A DNA stretch of 64,000 nt, taken from Paracoccus albicereus (GTDB lineage Bacteria > Pseudomonadota > Alphaproteobacteria > Rhodobacterales > Rhodobacteraceae). Numbering within the stretch: the first letter of the stretch is position 1; the number at the start of each line of letters is the position of its first letter. The stretch is from the NCBI RefSeq assembly GCF_024359525.1, contig NZ_JAKZEU010000006.1:116661-180660 (forward strand), in the 5' to 3' direction. Position numbers and translations under genes: made by a program. Under the pieces are notes generated by a model, which made no database searches, had not been told where the DNA came from, and saw nothing but the letters and a program-made list of their open reading frames with translations. Below, piece after piece: positions 28,249-38,046 of the stretch.

Positions 28249-30654
28249 TCAGATGGCGGGCTCGGTCCTCCAGATATCGTTCATGTAACCACGGATCGCG
28301 CGATCGGACGAGAAGAAGCCCATCCGCGCCGTGTTCAGCGCCGCCTTGCGCACCCATTCGTCGGGCGTGCGCCACAGGTCGGCCACCTGCGCCTGCGCGG
28401 TCTCGTAGGCATCGAAATCGTCGGCGACGAGGAAGTAGTCATGGTGCCAGATACGATCCACCACGCCGTGGTAGCGGTCGGGCTGATCGGGGCTGAACAC
28501 GCCCTCGGCCAGCATCTGCAGCACGTCGCGCAGGGACTGGCTGGCCTCGATCGCGTGGCGCGAATGAAGCGCGTCCTTGCGGCGTTGGATCACCTGATCG
28601 GCGGTCAGCCCGAACAGGAAGAAGTTCTCGGCCCCGACCCTCTCTCGGATCTCGACATTGGCCCCGTCCAGCGTGCCGATGGTCAGCGCGCCGTTCAGCG
28701 ACAGCTTCATGTTGCCGGTCCCCGAAGCTTCCTTGCCCGCGGTCGAGATCTGTTCCGACAGGTCCGCCGCCGGGATCACCACCTCTGCCATCGAGACATT
28801 GTAGTTGGCGGGATAGATGACCTTCAGAAGACCGCGCACCTCAGAATCGTTGTTAACGACCGCCGCCACATCGTTGATCAGGTTGACGATTTCCTTCGCC
28901 ACCGCATAGCCGGGCGCGGACTTGCCGCCAAAGATCTTCACGACTGGGACATGATCGGCGTCGGGGTTTTCGCGGATGCGCTTCCACAGGGCGATGGTCT
29001 GCAGGATGTTGAGCAACTGACGCTTGTATTCGTGGATACGCTTGACCTGCACGTCGAACAGCGCGGCCGGATCGGCCTGAACGCCGGTCCGATCGGCCAG
29101 CCAGTCGGCGGCGCGTTCCTTGTTGGCGCGCTTGGCCGCGGCGAAGGCGTCGCGGAACCCGGCATCCTCGACATGGCTCTCCAGCCCCGCCAGACGGTCC
29201 AGATCGGATTCCCAGCCCTCGCCCACCGTCTCGGTGATCAGCCGCGACAGCGCAGGGTTCGCCATCCGAATCCAGCGGCGCGGCGTGACGCCGTTGGTCT
29301 GGTTGACGATCCGCCCGGGATGCAGCCGGTCGAGATCGGGGAACAGGTTCTTCTTCACGAGTTCGGTGTGCAGCGCCGAGACGCCATTCACCTTGTCGGC
29401 CATCACGAAGGCCAGTTCGCCCATCTTCACCTCGTTCTGGGCGACGATGCCGACATGGGCGGGGCGGTCGGGATGTGCCTTCGCATGGTCCGCGTCGATC
29501 GCCTCGATGATCTGCATGTGGCGCGGAAGGACGTTGCCCATCAGCCAGGTGGACCACCGCTCCAGCGCCTCGGGCAGCAGGGTGTGGTTGGTGTAGCCCA
29601 GGCAGGACCGCGCGATGCCGATCGCCTCGCCCATCTCGATCCCGTGGTCGTCGACCAGCAGCCGCACCAGTTCCGGCCCGGCCAGCGCGGGATGGGTGTC
29701 GTTCATCTGGATCGCGACCTTGTCGGGCAAGGCGCGCAGGTCGGAATGGGTGGCAAGATAGCGGCGCAGGATGTCTTGCAGCGCGGCCGAGGTCAGGAAG
29801 AACTCCTGCTTCAGCCGCAATTCCTTGCCGGCATAGGTGGTGTCGTCGGGATAAAGGACGCGGCTCAGCGTGCGGGCCAGCGTCTCCGGCTCCGCGGCGG
29901 CGGTGTAATCGCCGCGGTTGAAGCGGTCCAGATCCAGCAGCGTCGTCGGTTTCGCCGCCCACAGCCGCAGCGTGTTGGCCCAGCGCCCCTGCCAGCCGAC
30001 CACCGGCATGTCATGGGCCGAGGCGATGACCGTCTCGCCCGGATGCCAAACCGATCGTCCATCGATCACCTCGACATGACCCTTGAAACCGATCGTGTAG
30101 GCGGATTCGACGCGGTCGAATTCCCACGGGTTCTGCACCGTCAGCCAGTTCTCGGGCATCTCGACCTGACGGCCGTGATCGAAGCTTTGCCGGAACAGGC
30201 CGTGTTCATAGCGGATGCCATAGCCGTAGGCCGGGCAGCCCAGCGTCGCCATGCTTTCCAGATAGCAGGCCGCAAGCCGCCCCAGACCGCCATTACCCAG
30301 GGCCGCGTCGGGTTCCGCATCGGCTAGCGTGGCAAAGTCCTGACCCAGTCCTTCCAGCGCCTCGGCGGCGATGTCGCGCAGGCCGAGGTTTATCGCCGCA
30401 TCCTCCAGCACCCGGCCGATCAGAAATTCCATCGACAGGTAATAGACCCGCTTGCGGTCCTGTTCCCATGTTTGGCGGGTCGAGGCGAACCACGGCTCGA
30501 CCACCCGGTCACGGATCGTCAGCGACAGCGCCATGCGCCAGTCATGGGTCGAGGCGTGGTCGGGATCGGTGCCCAGCGAATAGGTCAGATGGCGCAGGAT
30601 CTCGGCCCGGAAGGTCTCGGCGTCGATCTGCATGGGCTCGGACTGGTCTCTCAT
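28249..30654 (-). CDS. glgP: Glycogen phosphorylase GlgP
   Basis: 801 aa, GT35 alpha-glucan phosphorylase that releases glucose-1-phosphate. The PLP lysine lies in [17 protein letters not shown] (near residue 640), and [16 protein letters not shown] (about 115-130) is the conserved N-terminal signature. First gene of the seven-gene glycogen operon glgP-B-C-A-X-pgm-aglA. The start could also be the ATG at 30633. A weak promoter candidate (TTGCGA-N17-AATCGT on minus) lies about 60 bp upstream. Confidence 0.96.
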   Translation of the reverse strand: MRDQSEPMQIDAETFRAEILRHLTYSLGTDPDHASTHDWRMALSLTIRDRVVEPWFASTRQTWEQDRKRVYYLSMEFLIGRVLEDAAINLGLRDIAAEALEGLGQDFATLADAEPDAALGNGGLGRLAACYLESMATLGCPAYGYGIRYEHGLFRQSFDHGRQVEMPENWLTVQNPWEFDRVESAYTIGFKGHVEVIDGRSVWHPGETVIASAHDMPVVGWQGRWANTLRLWAAKPTTLLDLDRFNRGDYTAAAEPETLARTLSRVLYPDDTTYAGKELRLKQEFFLTSAALQDILRRYLATHSDLRALPDKVAIQMNDTHPALAGPELVRLLVDDHGIEMGEAIGIARSCLGYTNHTLLPEALERWSTWLMGNVLPRHMQIIEAIDADHAKAHPDRPAHVGIVAQNEVKMGELAFVMADKVNGVSALHTELVKKNLFPDLDRLHPGRIVNQTNGVTPRRWIRMANPALSRLITETVGEGWESDLDRLAGLESHVEDAGFRDAFAAAKRANKERAADWLADRTGVQADPAALFDVQVKRIHEYKRQLLNILQTIALWKRIRENPDADHVPVVKIFGGKSAPGYAVAKEIVNLINDVAAVVNNDSEVRGLLKVIYPANYNVSMAEVVIPAADLSEQISTAGKEASGTGNMKLSLNGALTIGTLDGANVEIRERVGAENFFLFGLTADQVIQRRKDALHSRHAIEASQSLRDVLQMLAEGVFSPDQPDRYHGVVDRIWHHDYFLVADDFDAYETAQAQVADLWRTPDEWVRKAALNTARMGFFSSDRAIRGYMNDIWRTEPAI

Positions 30655-31073
30655 CGGGCTCTCGGTCAGGCAGCAGCGGGTTACGGAACGCGGACTCCGG
30701 GTAGGGCCGACGATTCCCTTGACCCACTGTTATCGCAAACATCCTGCTGCGGGAAGGGCCGCGGACCTGTGGCGCCATCCGGACGCGAAGCGTGGCGGCG
30801 TCGGTGCCACAGGGCGCTGCGGGGCAATCACGACGGGAATTCGCTTGCATTTTTTACCATTGGGCCTATGTCTCGGCGGTCCGCCAAGGGGCGGACGCGA
30901 GATGGTGACCGGGCCCCTCTGGGCGGCGTGGCGGCACGTCGCCGATGTCGGCACCCCATTTCCGTGACCTGCCGCCCGGACCCTTTCCATGACTGCCTGC
31001 ATCCGCCCGTGCGCCGCGACCCTTCGGTCGGCGCCTGACAACCGCGCGACGACGCCCCGCAAGGATCGCCGCC
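30655..31073. other. Divergent intergenic region glgP/terC-family gene
   Basis: A 419-bp region with no convincing gene. On the plus strand a weak promoter, TTGCAT-N16-TATGTC (30845-30872), would give a leader of roughly 195 nt for the TerC-family gene. The leader can fold into several stems, e.g. GTCCGCC/GGCGGAC at about 30889-30906, and a UUCG-capped hairpin near 31010-31036 (GACC-CUUC-GGUC core). I looked for the yybP-ykoY manganese riboswitch, common upstream of terC-like genes, and did not find its conserved core. Confidence 0.5.
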
Positions 31074-31856
31074 ATGCCTGAACTGCATTTCGATTTCCTT
31101 CTCAGCGTCGAGGGTTGGGCCGCGATGCTGACCCTGATCGTGATGGAGGTGGTGCTGGGGATCGACAACCTCATCTTCATCTCGATCCTGACCAACAAGC
31201 TGCCGCGCGAACATCGCGTCAAGGCGCGGCGGATGGGCATCCTGGCCGCGCTGGTGATGCGGATGATCCTGCTGGCCACGATCGCGGTCATCGTGACCAT
31301 GACCACGCCGATCTTCCACGCCTTCGGCCACGGCTTTTCCTGGCGCGACCTGATCCTGATCGCGGGCGGGCTATTCCTTGTCTGGAAGGCCACCAAGGAA
31401 ATCCACGAGGCGGTGGACCCCTACGCCCATCACGACGAGGAAGCGGCCGCCGCCAAGGCGGTCAGCAACACGCTGGCCGGTGCGGTCTTCCAGATCCTGC
31501 TTCTGGATCTGGTGTTCTCGGTCGACTCGATCATCACGGCGGTCGGCATGACGGACGAACTGGCGATCATGTATATCGCCGTCATCGTCGCGATCTCGGT
31601 GATGCTGTTCGCGGCCACCCCGGTTGCGAACTTCATCGAGAAGAACCCGACCATCGTGATGCTGGCCCTGGGGTTCCTCTTGATGATCGGGACCACCCTC
31701 ATCGCGGACGGTTTCGGCTTCCATGTGCCCAAGGGCTACATCTACGCCGCGATGGCGTTTTCCGCGCTGGTCGAGGCGCTGAACATGATGGCCCGCAGGC
31801 GCGACCGCAGGGTCGCCGAGGCCGAGAGCCGAAGAGGCGGGTCCGACGCGACATGA
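31074..31856 (+). CDS. TerC-family integral membrane protein
   Basis: 260 aa, TerC/Alx-type membrane protein with about seven transmembrane segments. The paired acidic motifs that define the family are visible: GIDN (Asp31) in the first helix and SVDS (Asp151) in a later one. Family members export Mn2+ or otherwise protect metalated enzymes at the membrane, and in some cases confer tellurite resistance (family knowledge); the substrate here is unknown. The C-terminus is charged (RRRDRR). It is a single-gene unit ending at a strong bidirectional terminator. Confidence 0.9.
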   Translation: MPELHFDFLLSVEGWAAMLTLIVMEVVLGIDNLIFISILTNKLPREHRVKARRMGILAALVMRMILLATIAVIVTMTTPIFHAFGHGFSWRDLILIAGGLFLVWKATKEIHEAVDPYAHHDEEAAAAKAVSNTLAGAVFQILLLDLVFSVDSIITAVGMTDELAIMYIAVIVAISVMLFAATPVANFIEKNPTIVMLALGFLLMIGTTLIADGFGFHVPKGYIYAAMAFSALVEALNMMARRRDRRVAEAESRRGGSDAT

Positions 31857-31860
31857 ACAA

Positions 31861-31890
31861 AAAGGGCGGCACCTAGCGGTGCCGCCCTTT
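31861..31890. terminator. Bidirectional intrinsic terminator
   Basis: AAAGGGCGGCACC / TAGC / GGTGCCGCCCTTT, a perfect 13-bp stem with a 4-nt loop, flanked by A and T runs on both sides. It lies between the convergent TerC-family gene and the cytochrome gene and should stop both transcripts. Confidence 0.9.
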
Positions 31891-31912
31891 CCGTTTGACG
31901 CTTTGGATGGCG

Positions 31913-32791
31913 TCAGCTCGGGCAGGCCGCGCCGGTGTCGATCCAGGCGCGCGTCAGCTCGCCAAAGATCTCCTGGCTGCCCGGTGCGGGGGTGCGTCCT
32001 TCGCCCGGCTCCCAGCCCCAGCCGACCAGACCGTCCTCGGCATTGTGCTCGTAGAGCGCTTCCAGGTCCTTGCCGCCATTGCGCTCCGGGTCCTTGATCT
32101 GCTCGCAGATCTCGCCCAGCGACTTGCCGACCCAGCCCATGCTGACCGGGGCCAGCGACCACGGCTCATGTCCGGGGATCGAGCCCTCACCCGTGGTGAA
32201 GGGGACGTTCTCGGCACCGTGGCAGGTGTTGCAGTTCATCCCATCGGGGCCGAAATCAGCCGCGCCGCGGATCATCGGCGGCATGTGCGGATGCATGTCG
32301 TCGCCCTGCAGCGGCCCGCCGGTGACCGGGTGGCAGTTCAGGCAACGCGGGTGCTGCAGAACCTTGCCCATCTCGTTGAACAGCGCCACCGAGCGTTCGC
32401 CTTCATCAGCGATGTCGGCGAAGGCGTCGGGGCCGCTGAGGTCGGTCGCCATCTCGGGTGCGGTCGCCTCTGCCGCCTCTGCGTCGGTCGCGCCCTGTTC
32501 GGGCGTGACCCCTGCGGTTGCTGCAGTTTCCTCCAGCTCTTCCTCGGTCGGGGTCTCCGTCCCGGCCGTCGCTTCGCCTTCAGCGGCCTCCGCATCCGAA
32601 GCGGCGGGTTCGGCCCCTCCGGTCTCACCCTCTGCCATCGGCTCGTCCGGCGTGCTGCCGTCCGCCATCGCGTCGGGCGGCGGCATCTCTCCGCTCGCCT
32701 CGGCCGGGGCTTCGGTCGCGTCCTGCGCCCAGGCAGGCTGCACCAGCATCAGGGCGGCGAGGATCGCCGTCGTTCGCATCCTTCCGGTCAT
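31913..32791 (-). CDS. Dihaem c-type cytochrome with long acidic linker
   Basis: 292 aa, exported (signal peptide ending about AWAQD, residue 23). Residues about 24-120 are a low-complexity Ala/Glu/Pro/Thr stretch. Two haem-binding motifs follow, CLNCH (about residue 150) and CNTCH (about 187). As third gene after the 2Fe-2S and Mo subunits it is the expected electron acceptor that passes electrons from the periplasmic dehydrogenase to the respiratory chain. Many such operons carry a tri-haem cytochrome; here only two motifs are present. The acidic linker is unusual and may be a halophile-type spacer. Confidence 0.85.
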   Translation of the reverse strand: MTGRMRTTAILAALMLVQPAWAQDATEAPAEASGEMPPPDAMADGSTPDEPMAEGETGGAEPAASDAEAAEGEATAGTETPTEEELEETAATAGVTPEQGATDAEAAEATAPEMATDLSGPDAFADIADEGERSVALFNEMGKVLQHPRCLNCHPVTGGPLQGDDMHPHMPPMIRGAADFGPDGMNCNTCHGAENVPFTTGEGSIPGHEPWSLAPVSMGWVGKSLGEICEQIKDPERNGGKDLEALYEHNAEDGLVGWGWEPGEGRTPAPGSQEIFGELTRAWIDTGAACPS

Positions 32792-32804
32792 GTCCGTTTC
32801 CCCC

Positions 32805-34967
32805 TCAGACCATCGGCTGCACGATCGGCAGACGCCTGATCTTCTGGCCGGTCAGCCCGCGCCAACCATTGATGACAGCGGGCGCGATCGGCGGCACGCC
32901 CGGTTCGCCCACCCCCGTCGGATCGGCCGTGGAATCGATGATCGCCACCTCAACCGCCGGCATCTCCGCGATGCGCAGCATCCGGTAGTCGTCGAAATTC
33001 GACTGCACCACCTCGCCGCCCTCGGCGATCACGATCTCGTCGAACAGGGCTGCGCCCAGCCCATAGCCGATCCCGCCTTCCATCTGCGCGCGGATGACGT
33101 TGGGATTGACCGCGACGCCGCAATCGACCGCGCACCAGACCTTGGTGACATGGGGCACGCCGCCGCGATCCTCGACCTCGGCGATCTGCGCGACATAAGT
33201 GCCGAAGCTTTTGGCATAGGCCATGCCATAGCCCTTGCCGTTCGCGCTGCGGCCCTGCCAGTTCGCGATCTCGGCCACCTTCTCGATCACCGCGCGTTCC
33301 CGCGTCGCGTCCTCCTTCAGCAGGTCCAGGCGGCCCTGCACGGCATCCTTGCCGCCGGCTTCCAGCAATTCGTCCAGGAAGACCTCGACCGCCGTCGCGG
33401 TATGGCTGCTGCCGACCGAGCGCCACCACAGCACCGGCACGCCGGCATCCATCTTGGTCCAGCTGACCCGCCGCCCGCCGAAATCGTAGGGCAGCATGTT
33501 CGAGCCCTCGAACGAGGTCGGATCGATCTCCTTCGCGCCCATCATCTCGCCCATGGGCGAGCCGATCATGATCGACTGGTTGGCCAGGTCGTTCTGCCAG
33601 CCGGTGATGTTGCCATCCCCGTCCAGCCCCGCGCGCAGGTAATGCGCCGTCATCGGGCGATAATAGCCACCCCTGATGTCATCCTCGCGCGTCCAGACCA
33701 GCTTGTAGGCGCCGTCACCAGCAGCCTTGGCGACGCTGGCCAGCTCGGCCGCGAAATGCGCGTCCTGCTGAGCGCGCCGGCCAAAGGAACCGCCGGCCAG
33801 CGTCACCTCGACGGTCACGGCGGTCGGATCGATGCCCAGCACTTGCGCGATGGTCATCTGGTCGCCGCCCGGGAACTGCGCGCCATACGAAGCGCGCGCC
33901 TCGCCGCCCGAAACCTCGATGATGCCGTTCAGCGGCTCCATCGGGGCGTGGGCGAGGAAGGGGAACATGAACTCCGCCTCCATCACCTCGACACCCTCGG
34001 CTTCCAGTCCGGACAGATCGCCCTCTTCCTCGACGACGGCACCGCCGGCCTTGGCTGCGGCTGCCCATTCCTGTTCCATCGCCGCGCTGCTGCGCGTCTC
34101 GGCCCCGGATTCGTCCCATTCGATGCTCAGCGCGTCGCGGCCCCGCAGCGCCGCGAAGGTGCTGTCGGCATAGACCGCGACCCCCTGAGGCAGTGTGTGG
34201 ACGGCATTGACGCCGGGCACCGCAAGCGCCGCCGCATCGTCGACCGATCCCGGCGTCGCGCCGAATTTCGGCGGGCGGGCCAGCACCACGGTCTGCACGC
34301 CGTCGGGATACTGGTCCATCCCGAAGATCGCGGACCCGTTCGTCTTCTTCTGGGTGTCGAGCTTCGGCAGATCGGTCCCGATCAGGGTGAAGTTCGCGGG
34401 ATCCTTCAGCACCGGTTCGGCCGGGGGCTGCTGCTGGGCCGCCGCCTCGGCAAAGGCGCCGAAGCTGGACGACTGGCCCGAGGGGTGGCTAATCTTGCCC
34501 TTCTCGACCGTGATTTCTTCGGCCGGGACGCCCCATTCGGCGGCTGCAGCGGCAACCAGCATCGCACGCGCCATCGCGCCGACCTGCCGCATCTGCATAT
34601 AGCTGTTCGCCATCGCCGTGGATCCGCCGGTCCCCTGCGAACCGAAGGCGAAGTTCTTGTAGGTTTCGTCATTCGCCGGCGCGGATTCGGCGCGCATCTG
34701 CGACCAGTCGGCGTCCAGTTCCTCGGCCACCAGGGTGGCGAGGCCGGTATTTGGGCCCTGCCCGAATTCGATATGCTTGACGATCACGGTCACCGTGTCG
34801 TCGGGCGCGATGCGCACGAAGGCATTGGGCTGCGGCAGCGGATTGCCGCCCCCGCCCGCGGCGGCTTCCTGCGCGCGCAGGCCGCGCGGCGCCAGATAGG
34901 TGCCGATGACCAGACCGGCGGTGCCGGCAAGGAACGCGCGGCGAGAAGTTCGGATTGACTTGTTCAT
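32805..34967 (-). CDS. Molybdopterin-binding large subunit of periplasmic aldehyde/isoquinoline-type dehydrogenase
   Basis: 720 aa, xanthine-dehydrogenase family, IorB/AldH large subunit type. A Tat signal (SRRAFLAGTAGLVIG, residues about 8-22) indicates export of the folded cofactor-containing complex. Mo-cofactor segments include GQGPNTGLATLVAEEL, GGSFGRRAQQDAHFAAE and the catalytic-glutamate loop GVGEPGVPP near the C-terminus. The cofactor should be molybdopterin-cytosine dinucleotide (family knowledge). It lies 3 bp from the iron-sulfur subunit gene and 14 bp from the cytochrome gene. The substrate (aldehyde or N-heterocycle) cannot be read from sequence. Confidence 0.9.
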   Translation of the reverse strand: MNKSIRTSRRAFLAGTAGLVIGTYLAPRGLRAQEAAAGGGGNPLPQPNAFVRIAPDDTVTVIVKHIEFGQGPNTGLATLVAEELDADWSQMRAESAPANDETYKNFAFGSQGTGGSTAMANSYMQMRQVGAMARAMLVAAAAAEWGVPAEEITVEKGKISHPSGQSSSFGAFAEAAAQQQPPAEPVLKDPANFTLIGTDLPKLDTQKKTNGSAIFGMDQYPDGVQTVVLARPPKFGATPGSVDDAAALAVPGVNAVHTLPQGVAVYADSTFAALRGRDALSIEWDESGAETRSSAAMEQEWAAAAKAGGAVVEEEGDLSGLEAEGVEVMEAEFMFPFLAHAPMEPLNGIIEVSGGEARASYGAQFPGGDQMTIAQVLGIDPTAVTVEVTLAGGSFGRRAQQDAHFAAELASVAKAAGDGAYKLVWTREDDIRGGYYRPMTAHYLRAGLDGDGNITGWQNDLANQSIMIGSPMGEMMGAKEIDPTSFEGSNMLPYDFGGRRVSWTKMDAGVPVLWWRSVGSSHTATAVEVFLDELLEAGGKDAVQGRLDLLKEDATRERAVIEKVAEIANWQGRSANGKGYGMAYAKSFGTYVAQIAEVEDRGGVPHVTKVWCAVDCGVAVNPNVIRAQMEGGIGYGLGAALFDEIVIAEGGEVVQSNFDDYRMLRIAEMPAVEVAIIDSTADPTGVGEPGVPPIAPAVINGWRGLTGQKIRRLPIVQPMV

Positions 34968-34970
34968 CGC

Positions 34971-35429
34971 CTAGCCCTCCATCGTCTTGGCGGCGTCATG
35001 GATCGCCTGACGCACGCGGACATAGGTCGCGCAGCGGCAGACATTGCCGGCCATCGCGTTGTCGATATCCTCGTCGGTGGGCGCGCCGTTCATTTGCAGC
35101 AGCGCGGTCGCCGACATGATCTGGCCGGATTGGCACCAGCCGCATTGCGGCACGTCGATACCCTGCCAGGCGGTCTGGACGGCCTCGAACTCGGCGCCCT
35201 CCATCCCCTCGATCGTGGTCACCTCGGCGCCTTCCAGCGTCCCGATCGGGGTCACGCAGGACCGCCGCGGCATGCCGTTCAGCATGACGGTGCAGGCGCC
35301 GCATTGCGCCACGCCGCAGCCGAACTTGGTGCCGGTGAGTTTCTCGTGGTCGCGAAGCGCCCACAACAGAGGTGTCTCGGGATCGATGTCCCAGGTGACC
35401 TCTTTTCCGTTGACTGTCAGATTGGTCAT
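34971..35429 (-). CDS. 2Fe-2S subunit of the same dehydrogenase (IorA/CoxS type)
   Basis: 152 aa, two [2Fe-2S] domains: plant-ferredoxin type with GCGVAQCGAC (about residues 40-50) and Cys in PRRSC, and the C-terminal four-helix domain with CGWCQSGQ (about 97-104) and CRCATY (about 131-136). It transfers electrons from the molybdopterin to the cytochrome. No signal peptide of its own, as usual, because it is co-exported with the Tat-bearing large subunit. First gene of the three-gene operon. Confidence 0.93.
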   Translation of the reverse strand: MTNLTVNGKEVTWDIDPETPLLWALRDHEKLTGTKFGCGVAQCGACTVMLNGMPRRSCVTPIGTLEGAEVTTIEGMEGAEFEAVQTAWQGIDVPQCGWCQSGQIMSATALLQMNGAPTDEDIDNAMAGNVCRCATYVRVRQAIHDAAKTMEG

Positions 35430-35506
35430 GGTCTGGCCTTCTCGCTGGACCCGTGATCCACCGATCCTGCACCCAGGCTTGGGTGAAGTCCAGATGCGGT
35501 CGCGTG

Positions 35507-36088
35507 TCAGTTGTGCGACAGGCGGCGCAGATCCTCGGGCCGGTCGATGTCGTGACGTGCGCGGGGTGCCAGCGGGATGGTCAGCGCGCCGGCATCGGTC
35601 AGCAGGCGCCGCGCGCCCATGTCGCCGGACGCCGCGAGCGCCGTGGAAAACAGCCGGGCCGGCAGGCAGGCGGGCACGCCGGGCCGCCCGTCATGACCGC
35701 TGGCCGCGGGGCGGCTGTCGGTCGCGCAGCGGACCAGCCGCATCAGGTGCGTGACCGGCACGCAGGGCATGTCGCCCAGGACGACCAGCGCCCGGCCCGC
35801 CTGGATCTCGGCCGCGTGGGCGATGCCGCGATGCAGGCTGGCCGCCATGTCCTGAGCCGGCCCCGTCATGCGCAGGATGATGAACCCCGGCAGCAGCGCC
35901 GCCACGCGGGCATCGCGCACGACCGCGACGCAGGGACCGTCCACTGCGCGCCGCAGCGCAAGCGCAGCGGCGGTAACGACCGGGCGCCCGTCCCAGTCGG
36001 CCAGCAGCTTGTTGCCCGACCCGAAGCGCGTGCCCTGCCCCGCCGCCAGCAACAGCCCCATGACCGCGGGTCCGCTCGTCGTCGTCAT
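35507..36088 (-). CDS. mocA: MobA/MocA-like molybdenum cofactor nucleotidyltransferase
   Basis: 193 aa, NTP_transf_3 family. The signature LLAAGQGTRFGSGNKLL (residues about 11-27) and VVLGDMPCVP (about 105-114) point to a molybdenum cofactor cytidylyltransferase that converts Mo-MPT to the cytosine dinucleotide. ATG 36088 (MTTTSGP) fits homologues; the frame extends further without similarity. It is divergent from xdhC and lies next to the only MCD-enzyme genes in the window, so it probably serves them. Symbol assignment is from context; a MobA-type GTP enzyme is less likely. Confidence 0.8.
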   Translation of the reverse strand: MTTTSGPAVMGLLLAAGQGTRFGSGNKLLADWDGRPVVTAAALALRRAVDGPCVAVVRDARVAALLPGFIILRMTGPAQDMAASLHRGIAHAAEIQAGRALVVLGDMPCVPVTHLMRLVRCATDSRPAASGHDGRPGVPACLPARLFSTALAASGDMGARRLLTDAGALTIPLAPRARHDIDRPEDLRRLSHN

Positions 36089-36155
36089 CTTGGCCTTTGC
36101 CCCGAAGATGCCTAGGTTCGGTGTCAGAGTGCCGCCCCCGCCAGCCCGAGGCAAG

Positions 36156-37064
36156 ATGATCCCCCAGAACACCCTGACCGGTCATTCGGCCGATTACATG
36201 GCCGACCCGCTGCCCGCCCTTGTGCCGGGATCGGTTCTGGCCGTCCTGACCGGCGTCGAGGGGCCGCATTACCGCCGACCCGGCACGGTGATGGCCTTCC
36301 TGCCCGATGGTCGACGCGTGGGACAATTGTCATCAGGCTGCATCGAGGCCGACATCGCGATCCATGCCGGCAGGCTTGCACCGGGCGATGCGCCGCTGTC
36401 GCTGCGCTATGGTCAGGGCTCGCCCTTCCGCGACCTGATCCTGCCCTGCGGCGGCGGAATCGACGTGGCGCTGGTGCCGGTCGGTGATGTCGCGCCGGTC
36501 AAGGATGCGCTGGCGCGGCAGGCCTCGCGACAGACGGGCCATCTGGGGATTGACCTGAAAACCGGCGCGATGGCGGCAGGCGGTCCCGGATTTGCGGTGC
36601 CGCTGCCCCCAAACCTCCGCTTCGCCGTCGCAGGCACGGGGATCGAGCCGGTGCGTTTTGCGGCCCTCGCCCGCGCCTCGGGGTTCGACGCGGTGCTGCA
36701 CAGCCACGACGAGACCACGCAGGCTGCCGGCGCAGCGGCAGGTGTGGGCGCGACGGGGACCGAGGCGCTGGATGCGGACCCCTGGACCGCGGTCGCGCTG
36801 TTCTACCACGAGCACGACCTGGAACTGCCGCTGTTGGTCCGCGCGCTGGCCGGACGCGCCTTCTGGATCGGTGCGCAGGGCAGCAAGCGTGCGCACGAGA
36901 CGCGGGTCGCCGCGCTGACCGAGGCGGGGGTCGGACCCGATGCCATCGAGCGGCTGCGCAGTCCGATCGGCGTCATCCCCTCGGCCCGCGATCCTGCGGT
37001 GCTGGCGGTGTCGGTGCTGGCTGAAATCGTCGGCGAATATGCGGGCCGCGCCGCTACACCCTGA
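36156..37064 (+). CDS. xdhC: XdhC/CoxI-family Mo-enzyme maturation protein
   Basis: 302 aa with an N-terminal XdhC/CoxI domain (SVLAVLTGVEGPHYRRPGT, then GQLSSGCIEADI with the conserved cysteine) and a C-terminal Rossmann XdhC_C domain (IEPVRFAALARASGF, FWIGAQGSKRAHETR). XdhC proteins bind and sulfurate the cofactor before insertion into xanthine-dehydrogenase-family enzymes. ATG 36156 has GAGGCAAG upstream. It is divergent from the MocA-like gene, and its 3' end overlaps the convergent doeB gene by 11 bp. Confidence 0.88.
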   Translation: MIPQNTLTGHSADYMADPLPALVPGSVLAVLTGVEGPHYRRPGTVMAFLPDGRRVGQLSSGCIEADIAIHAGRLAPGDAPLSLRYGQGSPFRDLILPCGGGIDVALVPVGDVAPVKDALARQASRQTGHLGIDLKTGAMAAGGPGFAVPLPPNLRFAVAGTGIEPVRFAALARASGFDAVLHSHDETTQAAGAAAGVGATGTEALDADPWTAVALFYHEHDLELPLLVRALAGRAFWIGAQGSKRAHETRVAALTEAGVGPDAIERLRSPIGVIPSARDPAVLAVSVLAEIVGEYAGRAATP

Positions 37065-38046
37065 CGGCCAGCACGGCGAGGCAATCGCCAGACTGGATCA
37101 GTCCCGGAAAATGCCGCGCGGCGATCAGCCCGTCGCGGTTGGCCGTCACCTCGACAGGCTCGACGCCGGTGCGGTCGGCGGGCCAGATGCGGGCGATCGG
37201 CTGGCCGGCCTGCACCTGATCGCCCAGATCGGAAAGCATCTGGATCAGCCCGTCGCGGGTGGCGAAATGGAAACAATCGTCGCCCGGCATGTCCAGCATG
37301 ACACTGTCCGCTGCCTCGACCGCGCCCTTGAGGATGCCGGCGTGTCGCAGCACGTTTTTCGCGCCACGGATCGCGATGTCGGCCGAGCGCGCGGTCGCCG
37401 TCCCGCCGCCACCAAGCTCGGTCGTCACGAAGGTCTTGCCCTGCGATTCCACCGCGGTGTCGAACATGCCCACCGCGTCGATTTCCAGCATCATCATGCT
37501 GTAGGGCGCACCGAAGGCCCGCATCGCGGCGACGCAGCGACCCTCATGCTCGGCATCCTCCAGCCGATGCGCGGCGGCGTAGGGCAGGAAATCGAGCGTC
37601 TTGCCGCCGGAATGATAATCCAGCACAACATCCGCCATCGGCACAAGCACGTCGTTGAAATAATTGGCGATCTTCTGGCTGACGGTGCCGTCAGGCTTGC
37701 CCGGAAAGGCGCGGTTCAGGTTCACTTGGTCGACCGGGCTGACCCGCGTGCCGGCGCGAAAGGCCGGGTAATTCATGTAGGGCACGATGATGATCCGGCC
37801 CGTCACATCCGCCGGATCGATCTCCCATGCCAGATGCTGCAGCGCGATCGGGCCTTCGTATTCGTCGCCGTGGTTCGCCCCGGTCAGCAGCGCGGTCGGC
37901 CCGTCCTCCCCGCCGACGATCACCGTCAGCGGGATCATCACCGACCCCCACGCGCTGTCGTTGCGGCTGTAGGGCAGCCGCAGGAAGCCATGCGCCTTGC
38001 CGGGCGCATCGAGTGGGATCGTCGGCCGGATCGGACTGGCGCTCAT
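37054..38046 (-). CDS. doeB: N-alpha-acetyl-diaminobutyrate deacetylase DoeB (EutE)
   Basis: 330 aa, succinylglutamate desuccinylase/aspartoacylase family zinc deacetylase. In ectoine degradation it deacetylates N-alpha-acetyl-L-2,4-diaminobutyrate. Zinc ligands are visible in GANHGDEYEGP (His and Glu near residues 59-62) and DYHSGG (about 144-149), with the catalytic Glu in VTTELGGGG. It is the last gene of the uehABC-eutABC-doeA-doeB series and overlaps doeA by 4 bp (ATGA). The 3' end overlaps xdhC on the other strand by 11 bp. Confidence 0.92.
   Translation of the reverse strand: MSASPIRPTIPLDAPGKAHGFLRLPYSRNDSAWGSVMIPLTVIVGGEDGPTALLTGANHGDEYEGPIALQHLAWEIDPADVTGRIIIVPYMNYPAFRAGTRVSPVDQVNLNRAFPGKPDGTVSQKIANYFNDVLVPMADVVLDYHSGGKTLDFLPYAAAHRLEDAEHEGRCVAAMRAFGAPYSMMMLEIDAVGMFDTAVESQGKTFVTTELGGGGTATARSADIAIRGAKNVLRHAGILKGAVEAADSVMLDMPGDDCFHFATRDGLIQMLSDLGDQVQAGQPIARIWPADRTGVEPVEVTANRDGLIAARHFPGLIQSGDCLAVLAVRV

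Noticed and set aside
27940..30327. 795-codon plus-strand frame opposite glgP
   Set aside because: Antisense shadow of glgP/glgB.
30655..31073. yybP-ykoY (Mn2+) riboswitch upstream of the TerC-family gene
   Set aside because: The conserved core sequences were not found in the leader by eye.
32070..34958. 962-codon plus-strand frame opposite the Mo-subunit gene
   Set aside because: Shadow of the xanthine-dehydrogenase-family gene; no ribosome binding site or recognisable domain.
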